This document shows positions 44,423 to 56,875 of a DNA stretch of 64,000 bases, piece after piece. The DNA lies in the NCBI RefSeq assembly GCF_015477605.1, contig NZ_JADLQX010000002.1, positions 248,001 through 312,000 on the forward strand, written 5' to 3'. The stretch's first letter is position 1. Each line of letters starts with the position of its first letter. The translations under genes and the position numbers were made by a program. Source of the DNA: Nocardia amamiensis (GTDB taxonomy: Bacteria > Actinomycetota > Actinomycetes > Mycobacteriales > Mycobacteriaceae). The notes under the pieces are model-generated. The model was not told the DNA's origin, searched no databases, and was given only the letters and a program-made list of their open reading frames with translations.

Positions 44423-45109
44423 GTGACGTGGGCCGAAGGGGGCGAGAACGCGCCGCGCCGGATCGGATTGGTCGAAGACCACGAATCGGTCGCGATCGGT
44501 CTCGCCGCGATGCTTGCGCCGGAAACCGACCTCGATCTGGTGCTGACCGCGGGCACCGTGCCGGAGCTGCTCGCCGCCGCCGACGGCGCCGCACCACTGG
44601 ATCTGGTGGTGCTGGATCTGCGGTTGGCCGACGGGTCCTCGCCCGAGGACAACGTGCGCGCGCTGCGTGCGCGCGGCATCGAGGTCTTGGTCTTCACCGG
44701 CGCGGACAATGCCTTCCTGGTGCGCTCGGCCGCGCGGGCCGGTGTGCTCGGCGTCGTGCGTAAATCCGAGGACGTGCCAACGGTCGTCGCGGCGGTGCGC
44801 CGCGCGGCCTCCGGCGAACAGGTGGTCACCACCGATTGGGCGGCCGCCATCGATGGCGACCCGCAACTGTCCGACGTGGGGCTGAGCCCGCGTCAAGAAG
44901 AAGTGCTCACGTTGTACGCGTCCGGGGAGAAGGCCTCCCGGGTCGCGCGATTGACCGGTCTGTCCGAGCAGACGGTCAACGATTATCTCGGCCGGATCCG
45001 TCAGAAGTACGCCGACGCCGGTCGTCCGGCGCCGACCAAGACCGACCTGTACAAGCGGGCGGTGGAGGACGGATGGCTTCCGGTTCCCGAGCGGCATCCG
45101 CGCGGATGA
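44423..45109 (+). CDS. NarL/LuxR-type response regulator
   Basis: 228 residues. Receiver domain with acidic pocket ED (18-19), phosphoacceptor D65 in LVVLDLRL, switch Thr in FTGAD and Lys in VRKSED; C-terminal LuxR HTH (LSPRQEEVLTLYASGEKASRVARLTGLSEQTVNDYLGRIRQKYADAG). ATG overlaps of neighbours show an operon with the histidine kinase at 45106. GTG 44423 follows GGGAGAG. Confidence 0.9.
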   Translation: MTWAEGGENAPRRIGLVEDHESVAIGLAAMLAPETDLDLVLTAGTVPELLAAADGAAPLDLVVLDLRLADGSSPEDNVRALRARGIEVLVFTGADNAFLVRSAARAGVLGVVRKSEDVPTVVAAVRRAASGEQVVTTDWAAAIDGDPQLSDVGLSPRQEEVLTLYASGEKASRVARLTGLSEQTVNDYLGRIRQKYADAGRPAPTKTDLYKRAVEDGWLPVPERHPRG

Positions 45110-46398
45110 CCGCGTCCAGCATGCTGGACACCCCGTCGCACTCCCGCTCGCTCCCGCCCGACCGGCTCCGTCCGAGCCGTTGGTGCCGCGGTGTCGTCGC
45201 GCTGTCCCGAGAGAAGACCTCCGAGGGCGCTGCCGATCGCATCCTGCGCAGGCTGGGGCTCGCCATCGGCATCGCCGGGGTGATCGCCGCCGTTGTCGAG
45301 CTACCGGAGATCGCCGACCAGCGCCGGTTCGTGTCCGTCGGCTGGACGGCCGTCGAGGTGCTACTTGCCTTCGGGTGGTTTCCGGTGCTCGCGGTGGTCT
45401 CGATCGCACTGGGTCCGCGCGCGATCCAGCTGGTCGCCGGTGCGGCGGCGGTGAGTTTTCTCGCCGCTATGGCGGTGGTGCCGTTCGCGTACGCCGGGCC
45501 GGACGCCGAAGGTGCGGCCTCGGTGTGGTTGTACCGGGTCCTGGCGCTGGGCGTGCTCGCGGCGGTGCTCGCGTGGCGTCCGCCGTTCGCCGTGACCTAC
45601 TTGATTGTCGGCGCCGCGTTCAGTGCGCTGGCGAATCTGACCGTGCTGCGCGAGACCACCGCGCTGGCGCTGCTCGGCGATTTCGCCAGGGCCGCCGGGC
45701 TCAGCGCGTTGTTCCTGTGGTGTGTGATCTACGCCAGGGCCGCGGCCGACCGGGTGGATCGGGAATCGGCGATCGAGAGCAGCCGGGCGGCGGCGGTCGC
45801 GGGCGCGGCGGCCAGAGAGCGGGAACGCGCGCGCTTCGCCGCGCTGATCCACGATGCGGTGCTGTCCACCCTGCTGGACGCCTCGCGGGCCGGGACCGAA
45901 TCGCCGGTGCTGCGCCGCCAGGCCGAGCGAACTCTGGAACAACTCGACGAATGCCGGGTCGGGGAGACCGAACCCGACCGGCTTGACGCGCAGTCCGCGA
46001 TCGGATTCCTGCGCTCGGCCGTGCACGAGGTGAACCCGGGCATCCGGTTCACGGCGCGGCGCTGGTCCGGATTCGACGATCTACACCTGCCGGTCGCCGC
46101 CGCCAGCACGATCGCCGCCGCACTCGCCGAGGCCGCGCGCAACAGTCTGCGCCACGCCACCGTCGCGGGGCGCGAAGTGCGGCGAACCGTCACCGTGACG
46201 ATCAGCGCGGGCGGCATCCGGGTGGTGTTCCGCGACGACGGCGCGGGTTTCGATCTGAGCGAGGTGCCCGTCGATCGGCTCGGTATCTCGGTGAGCATCC
46301 TGGGCCGCATGCGACAGCTGGCGGGCGGCGCCGGGTTCGTGGAATCCCAGCCCGGCGAGGGAACGACCGTCACGCTGGTGTGGGGCGGCAATGGCTGA
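45106..46398 (+). CDS. Membrane sensor histidine kinase
   Basis: 430 residues. Five or six membrane segments (residues ~50-215), a coiled-coil linker, the H-box as ARFAALIHDAVLSTLLDA with H249, and a C-terminal HATPase with AEAARNSLRHA (N-box), FRDDGAGFD (G1) and GEGTTVTLVW. The HDxxL-type box is typical of HPK7/NarX-like kinases paired with LuxR-type regulators. ATGA overlap with the regulator gene. Confidence 0.9.
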   Translation: MTASSMLDTPSHSRSLPPDRLRPSRWCRGVVALSREKTSEGAADRILRRLGLAIGIAGVIAAVVELPEIADQRRFVSVGWTAVEVLLAFGWFPVLAVVSIALGPRAIQLVAGAAAVSFLAAMAVVPFAYAGPDAEGAASVWLYRVLALGVLAAVLAWRPPFAVTYLIVGAAFSALANLTVLRETTALALLGDFARAAGLSALFLWCVIYARAAADRVDRESAIESSRAAAVAGAAARERERARFAALIHDAVLSTLLDASRAGTESPVLRRQAERTLEQLDECRVGETEPDRLDAQSAIGFLRSAVHEVNPGIRFTARRWSGFDDLHLPVAAASTIAAALAEAARNSLRHATVAGREVRRTVTVTISAGGIRVVFRDDGAGFDLSEVPVDRLGISVSILGRMRQLAGGAGFVESQPGEGTTVTLVWGGNG

Positions 46399-47410
46399 GC
46401 AGGACAGCGAATTCGGGCTGCGGGATCTGCTCGGCCTGCGCGACCGGGCGGCTTGGCTGTTCCTGGTCATCCTGCAGGCGACCATCGTGTTGTACATGGT
46501 CCGGAACTTCTCCGAAACGCCGCTGGTCGCCGCCGTCGCGGCGCTGGTCGTGCTGGCGCTGGCCGGTGTCGTGGTCGTGGCGTTGCCGGTCGATCCGCTG
46601 CCCTGGCCCGCGACCGTGTTCGTCGCCGCCGCCGGACCGGTGGCCACGATCCTGACCTCGTTCGACGTCGAACGAGGCTGGTCGAAGCAGGTGTGGACGG
46701 CGTTCGCCGCGTCGTATGTGCTCGCCGTTCTGGTGTTGCGCGGACGGCTGGCCGCGGCCTGGCTCGGCGTGATGGGCATCGGCGCGGTGATCGCGGTGGT
46801 GGGTATGGTGGCCGGGCTGCGGGCCGGTGTGGTCGTCGGTTCGATAGTGCCGGTCGCCACGGTCGCCGGGGTGTCGCTGTTCGCGGCGATCATGCGCCCC
46901 ACACAGCGCTCGCTGCGCCTGTTGCGGGAGGAGGCGACCATGCGGGCCGCCGCCGAGGCCGCCATGGCCGCGGAGAACGGGGAACGCAACCGGCAGATCG
47001 CCCGTCTCGACGCCGTGGCGCGACCGATCCTGGAACGCATCGCCGACGGTGACGAACTCACCGCCTCCGAGCGGGAACAGTGCCGGCTTCTGGAAGCCGA
47101 GCTGCGCGATGGCCTTCGGGCCCCACACCTGGTCACCGACCAGCTCAGCAGTGCGGCGCGCGGGGCCCGCTCGCGTGGCGTCGAAGTGGTCCTGCTCGAT
47201 GACGGCGGGTTCGCGGGCGTCCCGGCCCAGGTCCGGCAGCAGGTGATCGACGCGGCCACCCGCGAGCTGGACGCCGCGAACGAGGGCTCGGTCACGGTCC
47301 GCATCCTCCCGACCGGCCGCCGCATCCTGGCCACCGTCCTGGCGACCGCGTCGGACCGAGACCGCCGCACCGAGATCGACGCGACCGGCGCGGTCACCGT
47401 GTCGACCTGA
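46391..47410 (+). CDS. Membrane protein resembling a degenerate histidine kinase
   Basis: 339 residues. Several membrane segments similar in layout to the preceding kinase (LVILQATIVLYMVRNF, PLVAAVAALVVLALAGVVVVALPV and onward), a helical coiled-coil (LRLLREEATMRAAAEAAMAAENGERNRQI), then a DHp-sized helical part lacking an H-box and a C-terminal alpha/beta part (VTVRILPTGRRILATVLATA) without N or G boxes. Overlaps the kinase gene by 8 nt. Probably an accessory sensor or regulator of the kinase. Confidence 0.75.
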   Translation: MAEQDSEFGLRDLLGLRDRAAWLFLVILQATIVLYMVRNFSETPLVAAVAALVVLALAGVVVVALPVDPLPWPATVFVAAAGPVATILTSFDVERGWSKQVWTAFAASYVLAVLVLRGRLAAAWLGVMGIGAVIAVVGMVAGLRAGVVVGSIVPVATVAGVSLFAAIMRPTQRSLRLLREEATMRAAAEAAMAAENGERNRQIARLDAVARPILERIADGDELTASEREQCRLLEAELRDGLRAPHLVTDQLSSAARGARSRGVEVVLLDDGGFAGVPAQVRQQVIDAATRELDAANEGSVTVRILPTGRRILATVLATASDRDRRTEIDATGAVTVST

Positions 47411-47539
47411 AGCCGAGGCTGTCCGGCACTCCTGCGGCTTCGGACCGAGCGGAATGGTGCCTACGGTGAGTGTGGCTGTGCGCAGCGCCGCAGGCGCTGC
47501 AAATCGAACACTGTCGGTGGCCCATGGCATGGTTCGTCC

Positions 47540-48739
47540 ATGCGGAAGATGGGTGCGGCGGCGGCGCGTCGAACGGCGTTGGCGGCGCAGGGTTTCGGGG
47601 GGCGTAAGCCCGGGCGGGCGACACGTCGATCGGTGCTCGGGGTACTGGACAGAACGCAGTTGCTCCAGCTGGATTCGGTGTCGGCGGTGGTGCGGGCGCA
47701 TTACGCGCCGGTGTTCAGCCGAATCGGTCCTTACGATCGCGCTCTGCTCGATCAGGCCGCGTGGAGCAACGGGGTGCGGCGCCCCCGCGCGCTGGCCGAG
47801 TACTGGGCGCACGAGGCCGCGCTGATCCCGGTGCAGGACTGGCCGCTGCTGCGCTGGCGGATGCGGCGGTACGAGCACGGGCGCTGGTCCGGCATGCGCA
47901 AGGTGGTGGAGCGCAATCCCACCCTGGGCAAGGACATCCTGGACGTGATCACCGAGGTGGGGGCTGCCACCGCCGGTGAGGTGGAGCGCCATCTGGAACT
48001 GGACAAGCCGCGGCCCAAGGGTTCCTGGTGGAATCTCAGCGACACCAAGCTGATCTGCGAGCAGCTTTTCGCGGCGGGTGCGCTGTCGGTGGCCACCAGG
48101 GTCGGGTTCACCAGGCATTACGACCTCGCGGAGCGGGTGATCCCGCCGGATGTGCTGGCGCGCGACGTTTCCGAGCAAGATGCGGTCCGCGAGCTGGTGC
48201 TGCGGGCGGCCACCGCGCACGGTGTCGGCACCGAGGCCGACCTGCGCGACTATTACCGCTTGCAGCGCACCCAGACCGAGCCGGCCATCGCCGATCTGGT
48301 GGACGCGGGCGAGTTGATCCCGGTGGAGGTGGCGGGCTGGGGCAAACCGGCTTATCTGCGGGCCGGTGCGCCCACGCCGCGCCGCATCGAGGGCGCCGCG
48401 CTGCTGTGCCCGTTCGATCCGCTGATCTTCTTCCGCGCCCGCACCGAGCGGATTTTCGACTTCCATTACCGCATCGAGATCTACACGCCGGAACACAAAC
48501 GGGTGCACGGCTATTACGTCTTTCCGTTCCTGCTCGACGGCGAACTCGTCGGCCGCGTCGACCTGCGCGCGGAACGCGCCGCCGGCCGGCTGTCGGTACC
48601 GGCCGCGTTCGCCGAGCCCGGCCACGACACCCCAGCCACCGCGCACGCGCTCACCGGCGCGCTGCGTGAACTGGCCGATTGGCTCGAACTCGACGACGTG
48701 GTGATCGGAGACCGGGGCAATCTCGCCGCGCTGCTGTAG
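47540..48739 (+). CDS. Winged-helix HTH_42 family protein (YcaQ/AlkX-like DNA glycosylase)
   Basis: 399 residues. Tandem winged-helix architecture; the family active-site motif appears as LLQLDSVSAVVRAHYAPVFSRIG (QLD). C-terminal LCPFDPLIFFRARTERIFDFHYRIEIYTPEHKRVHGYYVFPFLLDGELVGRVDLRAER is diagnostic for this family. Relatives (E. coli YcaQ, Streptomyces AlkX) excise alkylated bases or unhook interstrand cross-links. A CATGGT hexamer 6 nt before ATG suggests a leaderless start. Confidence 0.85.
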   Translation: MRKMGAAAARRTALAAQGFGGRKPGRATRRSVLGVLDRTQLLQLDSVSAVVRAHYAPVFSRIGPYDRALLDQAAWSNGVRRPRALAEYWAHEAALIPVQDWPLLRWRMRRYEHGRWSGMRKVVERNPTLGKDILDVITEVGAATAGEVERHLELDKPRPKGSWWNLSDTKLICEQLFAAGALSVATRVGFTRHYDLAERVIPPDVLARDVSEQDAVRELVLRAATAHGVGTEADLRDYYRLQRTQTEPAIADLVDAGELIPVEVAGWGKPAYLRAGAPTPRRIEGAALLCPFDPLIFFRARTERIFDFHYRIEIYTPEHKRVHGYYVFPFLLDGELVGRVDLRAERAAGRLSVPAAFAEPGHDTPATAHALTGALRELADWLELDDVVIGDRGNLAALL

Positions 48740-52248
<3,509 letters not shown>

Positions 52249-52262
52249 TTCCCGAACGCGAA

Positions 52263-52295
52263 AAAGGGCCGGATAGCTCAGCTATCCGGCCCTTT
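52263..52295. terminator. Bidirectional terminator after rnj
   Basis: Perfect 15-bp stem (AAAGGGCCGGATAGC and its complement) with TCA loop; A-run on one side and T-run on the other make it work for both convergent genes. Confidence 0.9.
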
Positions 52296-52312
52296 AGCTC
52301 AGTCGTGCGCGG

Positions 52313-52870
52313 TCACTCCTGGCAGGCCGCGGACTCGATCTTCGCGCTCTTGACGATGTTGCAGGCGAAGGTGTGGTCGACCTTCCACTGGCCGCCCTCG
52401 GAGACGAACTGGATGAACGCGTCGTCCACCGGGGTGCCGTCGATGGTGACCTTGGCGTCGGCCTTGAGCTTGCCGTCCTTCGGGTCGCCCACATTGGTGA
52501 CCTCGACGACGACCTTCTGCTTCTTCGCGGCGTCGACGAGGTTGGCGACCAGGTAGGGATCCTGCTCGGCGGCCTGGATCCAGCTGATCTTCTCCGCGTT
52601 GGGCACGTTCGGATCGAACGCCTTCTGCAGCCGTTCGTTCAGCTGCGCGACCGTGGGCTTGGCCAGTGCGGGCGAGGACGGAGTGGTCGGCGCGGAGCCG
52701 GCCTCCTTGTCGCCCTTGTCCATGCCACCCTCCAATTCACCCGCCGCATGGCTCGGGTTGGCGCTGGTGCTCGGGGACGAGGAGTCGTCGCCGGAAGCGC
52801 AGGCGGTCAGGGAGCAGGCCACTGCGGTGAGGACGACAGCCACGGCGGTCCGGAAAGTGCGGTGTTTCAC
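52313..52870 (-). CDS. Lipoprotein with MTB12-like C-terminal domain
   Basis: 185 residues. Lipoprotein signal peptide (RTFRTAVAVVLTAVACSLTAC) with lipobox LTAC, a Ser/Gly/Asp linker, then ~115 residues starting TVAQLNERLQKAFDPNVPNAEKISWIQ and ending DHTFACNIVKSAKIESAACQ, matching the low-molecular-weight antigen MTB12/CFP-2 C-terminal domain. Exposed on the cell surface; function unknown. GTG 52870 has AAGGAAA upstream. Faces rnj across the terminator. Confidence 0.85.
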   Translation of the reverse strand: MKHRTFRTAVAVVLTAVACSLTACASGDDSSSPSTSANPSHAAGELEGGMDKGDKEAGSAPTTPSSPALAKPTVAQLNERLQKAFDPNVPNAEKISWIQAAEQDPYLVANLVDAAKKQKVVVEVTNVGDPKDGKLKADAKVTIDGTPVDDAFIQFVSEGGQWKVDHTFACNIVKSAKIESAACQE

Positions 52871-52899
52871 GATGTTTCCTTCGACTCGAATACCGGGCA

Positions 52900-53304
52900 T
52901 CAGCCGTGGTTGGACGTGCAGTTCCAGTGCACGATGTAGGCGTCGGAATCGTTGTGCAGCAGAGCTTGGCCCTGCGCGCTGCGCCGGGACGACGCGTACC
53001 CCCAGCTCCAGGTGCCGCTGCCGCTGGAGTACGCCACGGCGCCGCAGCCGTTGCGGAACCAGACCACCGACTGGCAGTCCGCGGCGCCGCAGGAGCTCAC
53101 GGCGCGCCGCTGCGCGGAAGCCGAATCCGGGTAGTCGTAGGAGTACCCGATCAACCCGGTGGAGGTGGACAGCGCGATGGCGCCGTAGTTGTTGGTGTAG
53201 GCGTGCGCCGCGGGCGCGCTGACGGCCAGCGCGGTACCCGCCGCCGCCAACGCGGCCACACCGGTAGCAAACTTCTTCACGGAGGATTTGCCCCTTCTTG
53301 TCAT
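52900..53304 (-). CDS. Secreted DUF4189 domain protein
   Basis: 134 residues. Signal peptide (VKKFATGVAALAAAGTALAVSAPAAHA), then a DUF4189 domain: YGAIALSTSTGLIGYSYDYPDSASAQRRAVSSCGAADCQSVVWF, FRNGCGAVAYSS, with paired cysteines. DUF4189 modules are common in small secreted actinobacterial proteins of unknown role. ATG 53304 chosen; GTG 53280 (VKKFA) is an equally possible start. 29 nt upstream of the MTB12-like gene. Confidence 0.85.
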   Translation of the reverse strand: MTRRGKSSVKKFATGVAALAAAGTALAVSAPAAHAYTNNYGAIALSTSTGLIGYSYDYPDSASAQRRAVSSCGAADCQSVVWFRNGCGAVAYSSGSGTWSWGYASSRRSAQGQALLHNDSDAYIVHWNCTSNHG

Positions 53305-53502
53305 TAGGCCCACGACCCGATGGACCGAGAGACAAGGTACAGAGCGGACTCTCGTTGCGCTAGCCGGAGATTTCCCGGCATGGGGAGCAACAGACTCTGT
53401 GGTATGAAACCGCGCATCTAATGGTGCCTGATCTTCGAATGGCCGCCGGAGTCGTGTTGCTCGATGTTTCCTGCCGCGCGATGGCCGTAGCGGGGTGCTG
53501 AG

Positions 53503-53508
53503 TATGGT
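53503..53508 (+). promoter_or_regulatory. -10 element of leaderless TIGR03085-like gene
   Basis: TATGGT, 6 nt before GTG 53515. Confidence 0.45.
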
Positions 53509-53514
53509 CGACGT

Positions 53515-54138
53515 GTGACGATGGCGCAGCGGGAACGTCGAGGACTCGTCGAGGCCATGCGGGCCGCCGGGCCGGATGCGCCGACGCTGTGTGGTGGGTG
53601 GACCGTGCGAGACCTCGCCGCGCACTTGGTGGTTCGCGAACGGCGGCCGGACGCCGCCCCGGGCATCCTGCTGAAGCCGCTGGCCGGACATCTCGCCCGG
53701 GTGCAGGCGAAAGCGGCGAACCAGCCGTTCCCCGCGCTGCTGGACCAGGTGCGCGCGGGCCCGCCGTGGTGGTCGCCGCTGCGCCCGGTGGACGCGCTGG
53801 CCAATCTGCCGGAGATGTTCGTCCACCACGAAGACGTGCGTCGCGCCGAACCCGGTTGGCAGCCGCGCGAACTCACCGCCGCCGACCAGGACAAGTTGTG
53901 GTCGCTGGTACGCCGAATGGCGGCGAGGTCGTATCGCAAGGCGCCGGTCACGGTCGAGCTGGCGACGCCGGACGGCAAACGCACGAGGGTGCGGTCGGAG
54001 TCCGGCATCGTGGTCACGCTGACCGGCCTGCCCTCGGAACTATTACTGCACGCCTTCGGCCGGAACGAAGTCCGCCTGGAGACGGCCGGACCTCCCGACG
54101 CCGTCCGCGCGGTACTCGGCCTGGACCGCTCGGTGTGA
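53515..54138 (+). CDS. TIGR03085 family (DinB/mycothiol-dependent fold) protein
   Basis: 207 residues: RERRGLVEAMRAAGPDAPTLCGGWTVRDLAAHLVVRERRPDA is the MDMPI/DinB-like metal-binding opening (His in AAHL), and MFVHHEDVRRAEPGW carries two more histidines; together they form the family metal site. Members of this fold include mycothiol-dependent isomerases and transferases. Leaderless GTG start. Reaction unknown. Confidence 0.82.
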   Translation: MTMAQRERRGLVEAMRAAGPDAPTLCGGWTVRDLAAHLVVRERRPDAAPGILLKPLAGHLARVQAKAANQPFPALLDQVRAGPPWWSPLRPVDALANLPEMFVHHEDVRRAEPGWQPRELTAADQDKLWSLVRRMAARSYRKAPVTVELATPDGKRTRVRSESGIVVTLTGLPSELLLHAFGRNEVRLETAGPPDAVRAVLGLDRSV

Positions 54139-54192
54139 CGACTCGAACGGCCGGAAGACCCGGGAGAGGCGCAGCAGTGGGGGATTTGCGGC

Positions 54193-54198
54193 TAGCCT
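54193..54198 (+). promoter_or_regulatory. -10 element of leaderless ftsK promoter
   Basis: TAGCCT, 6 nt before ATG 54205, no ribosome-binding site. Confidence 0.5.
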
Positions 54199-54204
54199 GG
54201 GGCC

Positions 54205-56790
54205 ATGGCAGGTAAGTCCCGCAGCACCACGACGACTCGGGCGCGGGCGGGATCGGCGCGGGGGCGCACCACGACGGCACGGTCTCGCGCGGCCACGCCC
54301 CGCTCAACGGCGCCCCGCACGCCCGCCGCGCCCCGCGGGCGGACCGCGCGCACCCGGCGCCCGGTGCGCCGCACCTCGAACACGGCGCCGCTCGCGGTGA
54401 TCGGTCGCGGCATCAGCAGCGGCTGGACGATGCTGGCCCGCGGCCTCGGCGCGACCACGCGCACGTTGAGCCGGGCCGGTGAGATCGAACACGGCCATCG
54501 GCGCGACGGGGTAGCGCTGGCTCTGATCGCGGTGAGCGCGGTGATCGCGGCGGCGGTGTGGTTGTCGGCGGGCGGGCCGGTCGGCCACTGGGTCGAGGAC
54601 GTCATTCGCGCGATCTCCGGATCGGCGTCGGCCGCACTGCCGTTCGTCGCCTCCGGGATCGCGGTAGTGCTGATGCGTACCGAACCGCGCCCGGAGATCC
54701 GTCCGCGGCTGGTGCTCGGCGGCCTGCTCCTCGGCCTGCCCCTGCTGGGTTTGTGGCACATCGCGGCGGGCGCCCCCACCGATGCGCACGGACGTTCCCG
54801 CGCAGCGGGTTTCGTCGGCTTCGTGGTGGGCGGGCCGCTGACCAGCGGGCTGACCGCCTGGCTCGCGATACCGATCCTGTTGCTGGCCATCGCCTTCGGC
54901 CTGCTGCTGGTGACGGGTACGACCGTGCGCGAGGTGCCCGCCAAGCTGCGCGAGTACTTCGGCACTGAACGCGGAGGCGACGAATACGGCGACTACCGGG
55001 ACTACGATTCGGCCGACTACGACGCCGACGGCTTCCCGGTGCACCGCTCGGGCCCCAAACGGCGCGGTCGCACGCCCGCGGAGAACTACCCGCCCGACGA
55101 GTTCGGCGACCCCGACGCGGTCACCGAGGCCCTCGGCGAACCGCCGCTGCGTGACGCCAAGCCGATCGCGGTCGAGGAACCGGCGGCGAAGCCGAAACCG
55201 AAGAAGCAGCGTCCGGCCGCGGCGGTCGAGGATCAGACCCCGCCGCCGCCGAAGCAGCTGGAGTTCGTCACCGACCGCGAAGTCGAGGGCGATTACCTGC
55301 TGCCGCCGCTGTCGCTGCTGACCGACGGCGATCCGCCCAAAAAGCGCAGCGCCGCCAACGAATCGATGATCGAGGCGATCACCGAGGTGCTGGTGCAGTT
55401 CAAGATCGATGCCGCGGTCACCGGTTTCGTGCGCGGTCCGACGGTCACCCGCTACGAGGTCGAACTCGGGCCGGGCGTGAAGGTCGAGAAGATCACCGCG
55501 CTGACCCGCAACATCGCTTACGCCGTCGCGACGGAGAACGTCCGGCTGCTCGCGCCGATCCCGGGGAAGTCCGCCGTCGGCATCGAGGTGCCCAACGCCG
55601 ACCGCGAGCTGGTCCGGCTGGCCGACGTGCTCAAGGCACCGGCTACCCGCACCGACCACCATCCGCTGGTGATCGGTCTCGGGAAGAACATCGAGGGCGA
55701 GTTCGTCTCGGCCAATCTGGCCAAGATGCCGCATCTGCTGGTCGCCGGCTCCACCGGTTCGGGTAAGTCGAGCTTCGTGAACTCGATGCTGGTGTCGCTG
55801 CTGCAGCGGGCGACGCCGGACGAGGTGCGGATGATCCTGATCGATCCGAAGATGGTGGAACTCACGCCCTACGAGGGCATTCCGCACCTGATCACGCCCA
55901 TCATCACGCAGCCGAAGAAGGCCGCCGCCGCGCTGGCCTGGCTGGTCGAGGAGATGGAGCAGCGGTATCACGACATGCAGGCGAACAAGGTGCGCCACAT
56001 CGACGACTTCAACAAGAAGGTCAAGTCGGGTGCGATCACCGCGCCGCTGGGCAGCGAACGGGTGTACCGGCCCTACCCGTACATCCTCGCCATCGTCGAC
56101 GAGCTGGCCGACCTGATGATGACCGCACCGCGCGATGTGGAGGACGCGATCGTCCGGATCACCCAGAAGGCCCGTGCGGCGGGCATTCACCTCGTGCTGG
56201 CGACGCAGCGTCCGTCGGTGGACGTGGTGACCGGTCTGATCAAGACCAATGTGCCCTCCCGGCTGGCGTTCGCGACATCGTCGCTGACCGACTCCCGGGT
56301 CATTCTCGATCAGCCCGGCGCCGAGAAGTTGATCGGCATGGGTGACGGGCTGTTCCTGCCGATGGGCGCGGGCAAGCCGACTCGCCTGCAGGGTGCGTTC
56401 ATCAGCGACGAGGAGATCCACGCCGTCGTCGACTTCACCAAGAACCAGGCGGAGCCCGAATATCAAGAGGGCGTGACCGCGGCCAAGCCGGGCGAGAAGA
56501 AGGATGTCGACCCCGATATCGGCGACGACCTCGACGTCTTCCTGCAGGCGGTGGAACTCGTGGTCACCTCGCAATTCGGGTCCACCTCCATGCTGCAGCG
56601 CAAGCTGCGCGTCGGCTTCGCCAAGGCGGGGCGGCTGATGGACCTCATGGAGACCCGGGGCGTCGTCGGCCCGAGCGAAGGTTCGAAAGCGCGGGACGTG
56701 CTCGTCAAACCCGATGAGCTGGAAGGGCTGCTCTGGTCGATCCGCGGCGGTGGCGGGGAGAGCGGCGATCCCGACGAGCCACAGGAGTGA
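54205..56790 (+). CDS. ftsK: DNA translocase FtsK/SpoIIIE
   Basis: 861 residues. Basic N-terminus, four membrane segments (~residues 110-245), a charged linker with many Pro/Lys, then the motor: Walker A GSTGSGKS (515-522), Walker B region ILAIVDELADLMM (D632) and the C-terminal winged-helix gamma domain (QAVELVVTSQFGSTSMLQRKLRVGFAKAGRLMDLMETRGVVG), which reads KOPS sites. Moves chromosome ends during septation and activates dif recombination. Leaderless ATG. Confidence 0.96.
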   Translation: MAGKSRSTTTTRARAGSARGRTTTARSRAATPRSTAPRTPAAPRGRTARTRRPVRRTSNTAPLAVIGRGISSGWTMLARGLGATTRTLSRAGEIEHGHRRDGVALALIAVSAVIAAAVWLSAGGPVGHWVEDVIRAISGSASAALPFVASGIAVVLMRTEPRPEIRPRLVLGGLLLGLPLLGLWHIAAGAPTDAHGRSRAAGFVGFVVGGPLTSGLTAWLAIPILLLAIAFGLLLVTGTTVREVPAKLREYFGTERGGDEYGDYRDYDSADYDADGFPVHRSGPKRRGRTPAENYPPDEFGDPDAVTEALGEPPLRDAKPIAVEEPAAKPKPKKQRPAAAVEDQTPPPPKQLEFVTDREVEGDYLLPPLSLLTDGDPPKKRSAANESMIEAITEVLVQFKIDAAVTGFVRGPTVTRYEVELGPGVKVEKITALTRNIAYAVATENVRLLAPIPGKSAVGIEVPNADRELVRLADVLKAPATRTDHHPLVIGLGKNIEGEFVSANLAKMPHLLVAGSTGSGKSSFVNSMLVSLLQRATPDEVRMILIDPKMVELTPYEGIPHLITPIITQPKKAAAALAWLVEEMEQRYHDMQANKVRHIDDFNKKVKSGAITAPLGSERVYRPYPYILAIVDELADLMMTAPRDVEDAIVRITQKARAAGIHLVLATQRPSVDVVTGLIKTNVPSRLAFATSSLTDSRVILDQPGAEKLIGMGDGLFLPMGAGKPTRLQGAFISDEEIHAVVDFTKNQAEPEYQEGVTAAKPGEKKDVDPDIGDDLDVFLQAVELVVTSQFGSTSMLQRKLRVGFAKAGRLMDLMETRGVVGPSEGSKARDVLVKPDELEGLLWSIRGGGGESGDPDEPQE

Positions 56791-56798
56791 TCCTGAGA

Positions 56799-56875
56799 TG
56801 GTTCCCTCGGCGAGATTCGAACTCGCATCTCCCGGAATCTAGGTCCGGCGCCTCTACCTATTGGGCTACGAGGGA
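56799..56875 (-). tRNA. Unusual tRNA, predicted anticodon UAG with short variable arm
   Basis: Minus strand, 77 nt including CCA. Acceptor TCCCTCG / CGAGGGA, D-arm GCCCAATAGGTAGAGGC, anticodon stem CCGGA / TCCGG, T-arm GCGAGTTCGAATCTCGC, discriminator A, encoded CCA. The 7-nt loop CCTAGAT gives UAG, which would read leucine CUA, but leucine tRNAs have a long variable arm and this one has only about 5 nt; position 33 is C instead of the universal U. Identity therefore uncertain. Confidence 0.7.
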
